From Nocardioides alpinus (GTDB lineage Bacteria > Actinomycetota > Actinomycetes > Propionibacteriales > Nocardioidaceae), in NCBI RefSeq assembly GCF_900112035.1, contig NZ_FOKC01000017.1:1-64000 (forward strand): 64,000 nt of DNA, given 5' to 3'. A model generated the notes under the pieces. It saw only the letters and a list, made by a program, of their open reading frames with translations. It made no database searches and was not told the origin of the DNA. The position numbers and the translations under genes are program-made. Positions 59,734-64,000 of this stretch are shown piece by piece. Within the stretch, counting starts at the first letter, position 1. The number at the start of each line of letters is the position of its first letter.

Positions 59734-61071
59734 ATGGAGGTCCGGAGCGGCGACGGCGTCTGTGTGATCGGCGCGGGTCCTGCGGGCCTGGCCACGGCCG
59801 TCGAGCTGTCGAGGGCCGGCATCGACTTCGTCTGCCTCGACCAGCGACCGGGGCCCGGTGGTGTCTGGTCCTCGGAGGTGACCGCCGGGCTCACCCACGC
59901 CTGGCCGGCCCTGACGCTCAACAGCCCGCGTGGCTGGTTCGAGCTCAGCGACCACCCGATGCCGCGCAGCTACCCGGACTTCCCCCGGGCCGACCAGGTG
60001 TCCGCCTACCTCGACAGCTGTCTCGACCACTACGCCATCCGGGACCGCTTCGAGTGGAGCACCGGAGTCACCGCGGTCGAGCCCCGGTCCGGCGGTCGCT
60101 GGCGAGTCACCCTCACCACCGGAGAGGTCCGGGACTTCGCCGCCGTCGTCGTCGCCAACGGGCACCACAACGAGCCGCTGCTGCCGGACCTCCCGGGCGA
60201 GTTCACCGGCGGGACCCGGCACTCGCAGACCTACCGGGACCGCGAGCAGTACGCCGGCAAGCGGGTGCTCGTGGTGGGCTTCGGCAACTCCGGCAGTCAG
60301 ATCGCTGCGGACGTGAGCGGCGTCGCCGCTGCCACCGTCCTGTCGATCCGGAGGGGCGGCTACGTGCTGCCTCACTACGCGCGCGGACTGCGCATCGACC
60401 GGGCGATGCCGGCCTGGTTGGGCTTCCTGGTCAACGCCTACCTGCCGCGGATGGTGGTCGGCCCGTTGCTGACGGCCTTCTACCGTCTCGTCGTCGGCTC
60501 CCCGACCCGTTCGGGACTGCCCGCGCCGGACCACCACTTCGGCTCCGCGCTGCCGACGGTCACGGCCGAGCTGCCCGACCTGATCGACGCCGGGCTCGTC
60601 CGGGTGCGGCCGCAGGTCTCCCGGTTGGCCGGCCGTGTCGTGGAGTTCACCGACGGGAGCCGGGAGGAGGTCGACGAGATCGTCTGGTGCACCGGCTACC
60701 GCACCACCACCCCGTTCCTCGACGAGGACATCTTCCGGTCCGACGACAACCGGGTGCCCCTCTACCTCCGGGTGTTCCACCCCGAGCACCCGTCGCTCCA
60801 CTTCGTCGGGCTCCTGCAGGCCGTGGGGTGGGGATTCCTGCCCCTCTTTGAGTCCCAGGCGCGGTTGGTCGCCGCCCACCTGAGCGGCAGGTACCGGCTC
60901 CCGGAGCCGGCTCGGATGCGCGAGGCGATCGCGGCCGACCAGCAGCGGGTCCGTCGCGACTTCGTGGACTCCTCGCGCAACCGCTACCAGATGAACGGCG
61001 CGGTCTACCAGCACGAGTGCCGCGTCGAGCTGCGCCGCGGGGCACGGCGGTCGACCCCCGTACGCACCTGA
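59734..61071 (+). CDS. Flavin-containing monooxygenase
   Basis: A 445-residue FMO/BVMO-type flavoprotein: FAD site VIGAGPAGLA (about 11-20), GPGGVW, NADPH site VGFGNSGSQIA (about 193-203) and EIVWCTGYRTTTP (ATG-like motif). The family fingerprint F-x-G-x-x-x-H-x-x-x-Y appears as FTGGTRHSQTY. It oxidises S, N or carbonyl groups of small molecules; the substrate is unknown. ATG 59734 follows GGAGGCGAC. A tRNA-Ser gene lies on the other strand just after it. Confidence 0.9.
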   Translation: MEVRSGDGVCVIGAGPAGLATAVELSRAGIDFVCLDQRPGPGGVWSSEVTAGLTHAWPALTLNSPRGWFELSDHPMPRSYPDFPRADQVSAYLDSCLDHYAIRDRFEWSTGVTAVEPRSGGRWRVTLTTGEVRDFAAVVVANGHHNEPLLPDLPGEFTGGTRHSQTYRDREQYAGKRVLVVGFGNSGSQIAADVSGVAAATVLSIRRGGYVLPHYARGLRIDRAMPAWLGFLVNAYLPRMVVGPLLTAFYRLVVGSPTRSGLPAPDHHFGSALPTVTAELPDLIDAGLVRVRPQVSRLAGRVVEFTDGSREEVDEIVWCTGYRTTTPFLDEDIFRSDDNRVPLYLRVFHPEHPSLHFVGLLQAVGWGFLPLFESQARLVAAHLSGRYRLPEPARMREAIAADQQRVRRDFVDSSRNRYQMNGAVYQHECRVELRRGARRSTPVRT

Positions 61072-61106
61072 GCCTCCACTCGTGGAGTGGAGGCTCAGGT
61101 GAGGTG

Positions 61107-61194
61107 TGGCGGAGGTAGGGGGATTCGAACCCCCGAGGGCGTTAACCCAACCCGCTTTCCAAGCGAGCGCCATAGGCCACTAGGCGATACCTCC
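61107..61194 (-). tRNA. tRNA-Ser (anticodon GGA)
   Basis: Class II tRNA on the minus strand: acceptor GGAGGTA/TACCTCC, anticodon arm with loop TTGGAAA giving GGA, a long variable arm and T arm GGGGGTTCGAATCCCCC. Discriminator G and encoded CCA (61107-61109). It decodes UCC and UCU. Together with the GCT and TGA genes it is the third serine tRNA of the window. Confidence 0.95.
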
Positions 61195-61296
61195 GCCGAG
61201 GAGAGTACCGGTGACCTCGGTGGCCGGTGAAATCGCCCGGCCGCCCACCCGCAGGCCCTGGGTTTGGGGAGCCGATCGCGCTCCGCCTAGACTCCG

Positions 61297-61390
61297 GGGC
61301 AACCCCCCACGCGGCGTCACCTCGCCCAATCCCCCAGGGCCGGAAGGCAGCAAGGGCAAGTGAGCTCTGACGGGTGCGTGGGGGGCCTCT
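61297..61390 (+). ncRNA. ffs: Signal recognition particle RNA (4.5S type)
   Basis: The conserved Ffh-binding tip GGGCCGGAAGGCAGCAAGGG (about 61337-61356) lies at the end of a long hairpin whose base is CCCCCCACGC (61303-61312) paired with GCGTGGGGGG (61376-61385). Length and the position shortly before dnaX are those of the small bacterial SRP RNA in actinobacteria. Exact ends are estimated from the pairing. Confidence 0.92.
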
Positions 61391-61406
61391 TCATGTCCGG
61401 GAGGCC

Positions 61407-61519
61407 CCCTCCCGCTGGTTGAGCAGCGAGCGCGCCGACGCCCTCCCGCTGGTTGAGCAGCGAGCGCGCCGACGCCCTCCCGCTGGTTGAGCAGCGAGCG
61501 CAGCGAGCGTGTCGAAACC
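61407..61519 (+). repeat. 34-bp tandem repeats carrying a REP-like palindrome
   Basis: Two full copies (61407-61440, 61441-61474) and a third partial copy of a 34-base unit starting CCCTCCCGCTGGTTGAGCAG. The third copy runs into the complete REP-like form from GGTTGAGCAGCGAGCG to GTGTCGAAACC (61485-61519). This repeat type is scattered through Nocardioides-like genomes. Units abut directly with no spacers, so it is not CRISPR. Confidence 0.85.
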
Positions 61520-61572
61520 GAGGGCCATGGCGCCGGTGGTCGGTGTGGGTGGGCACGGTTAGGGTTCACGAC

Positions 61573-63687
61573 GTGGAGTCACCGCTCGCGCTCTATCGCC
61601 GCTACCGGCCCGAGACCTTCCAGGAGGTCATCGGGCAGGACCACGTGACGGAGCCGCTGCGGGCCGCCCTCGCCGCCAACCGGGTCAACCACGCCTATCT
61701 CTTCTCCGGGCCGCGCGGCTGCGGCAAGACGACCTCGGCCCGGATCCTCGCCCGCGCGCTCAACTGTGCCCGAGCGCCGATCTCCGACCCGTGCGGCGAG
61801 TGCGACAGCTGCCGCGAGCTGGCCCGCGGCGGACCGGGCTCGATCGACGTGATCGAGATCGACGCGGCCTCGCACGGTGGCGTCGACGACGCGCGTGACC
61901 TGCGCGAGAAGGCGTTCTTCGCGCCGGTGCGCGACAAGTACAAGGTCTACATCATCGACGAGGCCCACATGGTCACGACGCAGGGCTTCAACGCCCTGCT
62001 CAAGCTGGTCGAGGAGCCGCCGCCGCACCTGCGGTTCATCTTCGCCACGACCGAGCCCGACAAGGTGCTGCCGACCATCCGCTCGCGCACCCACCACTAC
62101 CCCTTCCGGCTCATACCGCCGCGGCTGCTCAGCGACTACCTCTCCCAGCTCGCGGCCGAGGAGGGCGTGGCCATCGAGCCGGCCGCGCTGCCCCTCGTCG
62201 TACGAGCCGGGGCGGGGTCGGCGCGCGACACGCTGTCCGTGCTCGACCAGCTCCTCGGCGGTGCCGGTGAGGCCGGCGTCACCCACAAGCTGGCCACCGA
62301 CCTGCTCGGCTTCACCCCCGACACCCTGCTCGACGAGGTGGTCGAGGCCTTCGCCTCGCGCGACGGCGCCACGGTCTTCTCGGTCGTGGACAAGGTCGTC
62401 GAGACCGGCCAGGACCCGCGCCGCTTCACCGAGGACCTGCTGCGCCGGTTGCGTGACCTGGTCATCGTCACCGCGGTGCCCGACGCCCCGGCCACCGGGC
62501 TCATCGACGTGCCGCAGGACGCCGGCGAGAGACTCGTCGCCCAGGCCGCGCGGTTCGGCGCGATCGAGCTCAGCCGGGCCGCCGACATCGTCGCGGCCGG
62601 CCTCACCGAGATGCGTGGCGCCACTGCACCGCGCCTCCTGCTCGAGCTGCTGTGCGCGCGGGTGCTGCTGCCCGGCGCCGATCACACCTCCGAGGGCGTG
62701 ATGGCTCGCCTCGAGCGCCTCGAGCGGCGCCTCGACGTCACCGGGGCACCTGTCCCGGCCGCCGCTGCTCGGGCTGCTGCCGTGCCGGCCGCCGCAGCGC
62801 CCGCGCCGCCGGCCGCGACGATCGCCCCTCAAGCGACTCCGGCGCCCACGCCCACGCCCGAGCCGGCTCCCGCTCGCACCGAGGAGCCCGCGCCGCCGCC
62901 TCCGGTGCCCACCTCTGCCCCGCGCCAGGACGGCCCCCCGCCGCCGCCCCCGCCGATGCCCAGCGCCTCCCCGGAGCCGCCGCCGACGGTGGCCGAGCCC
63001 GCGCCCGTGCCCGCCGCCTCGGCCGGTGCCGACGCCCCCGTGGCGGACCGGCCCGCCGGTCCGCAGGGCGGCCTGAGCCTCGTCGACGTACGCCGGCTGT
63101 GGCCCGACATCCTCGAGCAGACCAAGAACCGTCGTCGGCTGGCCTGGATGGTGCTCTCCCAGCACGCCCACGTCGTCGACGTCGACGGCACCCGCCTCAC
63201 TGTGGGCTTCGCCAACGCAGGTGCGCGTGACTCCTTCGTCAACGGCGGCTGCGACGAGATCCTGCGCCAGGCCGCGATCGACGTGGTCGGCATGGACTGG
63301 CGCGTGGAGTCGATCGTCGACCCGAGCGGTGCCGCCGCGCAGGCCCCCGTCGTACGCCAGGCCGCCACCGACGCACCGCCCGCACCCGGCCAGGCGCCGG
63401 CGCCGGCCGCGGACGCCCCTCCCTCCTGGGTCACCGGTGACGCCGCGCCGGTCGCCGCTGCGCCGGTCGCCGCTGCTCCGCCCGTGTCCGCCGCGCCGGC
63501 GCGCGAGGCCCTCGAGGCCGCCCGTGCCGGCGGTCGCATCGCCGAGCCGGTCGAGCCGATCCGGTCCGCCGACGACGACGTCGACCGCGACGACGACCGC
63601 GACGCCGAGTCGGGCGCCCTCGACACCGAGTCGCTGCTCAGCCAGACGCTCGGCGCCCGGCTGATCGAAGAGATCAAGAACGACTGA
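61573..63687 (+). CDS. dnaX: DNA polymerase III subunits gamma and tau
   Basis: A 704-residue clamp-loader subunit from GTG 61573, where the usual actinobacterial start ESPLALYRRYRPETF begins. P-loop GPRGCGKTTSA (46-56), zinc Cys 65, 74, 77 and 80 (C-x8-C-x2-C-x2-C), DEAH-like IIDEAHM and sensor FIFATTEPDKVL follow the AAA+ pattern. After residue about 400 a long Pro/Ala-rich linker leads to a tau-like C-terminal domain (VRRLWPDILEQTKNRRRLAW) and an acidic tail. No programmed frameshift signal of the E. coli type was noticed. Confidence 0.95.
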   Translation: MESPLALYRRYRPETFQEVIGQDHVTEPLRAALAANRVNHAYLFSGPRGCGKTTSARILARALNCARAPISDPCGECDSCRELARGGPGSIDVIEIDAASHGGVDDARDLREKAFFAPVRDKYKVYIIDEAHMVTTQGFNALLKLVEEPPPHLRFIFATTEPDKVLPTIRSRTHHYPFRLIPPRLLSDYLSQLAAEEGVAIEPAALPLVVRAGAGSARDTLSVLDQLLGGAGEAGVTHKLATDLLGFTPDTLLDEVVEAFASRDGATVFSVVDKVVETGQDPRRFTEDLLRRLRDLVIVTAVPDAPATGLIDVPQDAGERLVAQAARFGAIELSRAADIVAAGLTEMRGATAPRLLLELLCARVLLPGADHTSEGVMARLERLERRLDVTGAPVPAAAARAAAVPAAAAPAPPAATIAPQATPAPTPTPEPAPARTEEPAPPPPVPTSAPRQDGPPPPPPPMPSASPEPPPTVAEPAPVPAASAGADAPVADRPAGPQGGLSLVDVRRLWPDILEQTKNRRRLAWMVLSQHAHVVDVDGTRLTVGFANAGARDSFVNGGCDEILRQAAIDVVGMDWRVESIVDPSGAAAQAPVVRQAATDAPPAPGQAPAPAADAPPSWVTGDAAPVAAAPVAAAPPVSAAPAREALEAARAGGRIAEPVEPIRSADDDVDRDDDRDAESGALDTESLLSQTLGARLIEEIKND

Positions 63688-63742
63688 CCCTGCACGCCCA
63701 GTCCACCAGCCCCAGCACCCCGACCTCCACGTGGGAGACCCG

Positions 63743-64000
63743 ATGACCCAGAACCCGTTCGACGCCCTCGGCGGCGGCTTCGACATGAACGCCCTCCTCC
63801 AGCAGGCGCAGCAGATGCAGCAGCAGCTCGAGGAGGCCCAGGCCGCCCTCGCCCAGCAGACCGTCGACGGCACCGTCGCCGGCGGTGCGGTCACGGTCAC
63901 CGCCAACGGCGTGGGCGAGCTGGTCGGCGTCGCGATTCGGACCGGCGAGTTCGACGGCAACGACGCCGACGACCTGTCCGACCTTTCCGACCTGATCGTC
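63743..64000 (+). CDS. YbaB/EbfC nucleoid-associated protein (cut by window end)
   Basis: Starts at ATG 63743 after GGGAG, 55 bases behind dnaX, and is open to the last base (86 codons). FDMNALLQQAQQMQQQLEEAQ, given in parts as MNALLQQAQQMQQQL, and the following TVAGGAVTVTANGVGELVG are the YbaB helix and beta sheet. The dnaX-ybaB-recR order is standard; recR is expected next. Confidence 0.93.
   Translation, partial: MTQNPFDALGGGFDMNALLQQAQQMQQQLEEAQAALAQQTVDGTVAGGAVTVTANGVGELVGVAIRTGEFDGNDADDLSDLSDLIV

Noticed and set aside
61407..61519. Possible CRISPR array from the 34-bp repeats
   Set aside because: The units abut with no spacers, and the sequence matches a REP-like palindrome; no cas gene is in the window.

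Overview
The window reads as a chromosome segment of a high-GC actinobacterium, most likely Nocardioides or a close relative of the Nocardioidaceae. The signs are a GTP-type PEP carboxykinase, a fused EccC with EccB and MycP, an SRP RNA directly ahead of dnaX and ybaB, DUF2510 and SHOCT domains, many GTG starts, and REP-like repeats of the 'ggttgagcagcgagcg' type. This is inferred from gene content; no database search was run.

The window has two parts. Positions 1 to about 23,560 form an accessory, defence-rich island. It is less GC-rich, holds gene remnants, and stops at the 3' end of a tRNA-Arg gene. From left to right it has: a HEPN-like protein, a small membrane protein, a PGN_0703-like nuclease with a small overlapping partner, and a lipoprotein; a decayed stretch (4.9-6.9 kb) with remains of an HNH endonuclease, a TetR regulator and an ABC ATPase; a DUF2510/SHOCT protein; then a tightly overlapping five-gene minus-strand operon (18,045 to 8,396). 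That operon encodes a NERD-SF1 helicase, a DrmA-like helicase, a DrmB-like DUF1998 protein, a second small SF1 helicase and an unrecognised 595-residue protein. It looks like a DISARM-related system lacking the usual DrmC and methylase genes. A near-complete SigA/HrdB-like sigma factor gene diverges from it. A NaeI-like restriction enzyme, its probable C5-cytosine methylase and a Vsr endonuclease close the island.

From 23.6 kb on the sequence is core-like. Two GTP-PEPCK paralogues flank a GGDEF-EAL protein and a GT2 polysaccharide synthase. After them come an HTH regulator, a tiny secreted peptide, two tRNA-Ser genes, an acyltransferase, a MoxR/VWA pair, a three-gene type VII secretion satellite (WXG-like protein, EspG-like protein, degenerate hydrolase-like protein), a K+/H+ antiporter, a LytR_C / 'VapB-like' pair and a HerA-like ATPase.

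Positions 44.7-57.1 kb hold a type VII secretion locus: eccC, two different eccD-like genes, two WXG100 genes, a proline/alanine-rich candidate substrate with its partner, eccB and mycP; no eccE is visible. Sugar-nucleotide genes (manC-like, wecB-like), a flavin monooxygenase, a tRNA-Ser, the SRP RNA, dnaX and the start of ybaB finish the window.
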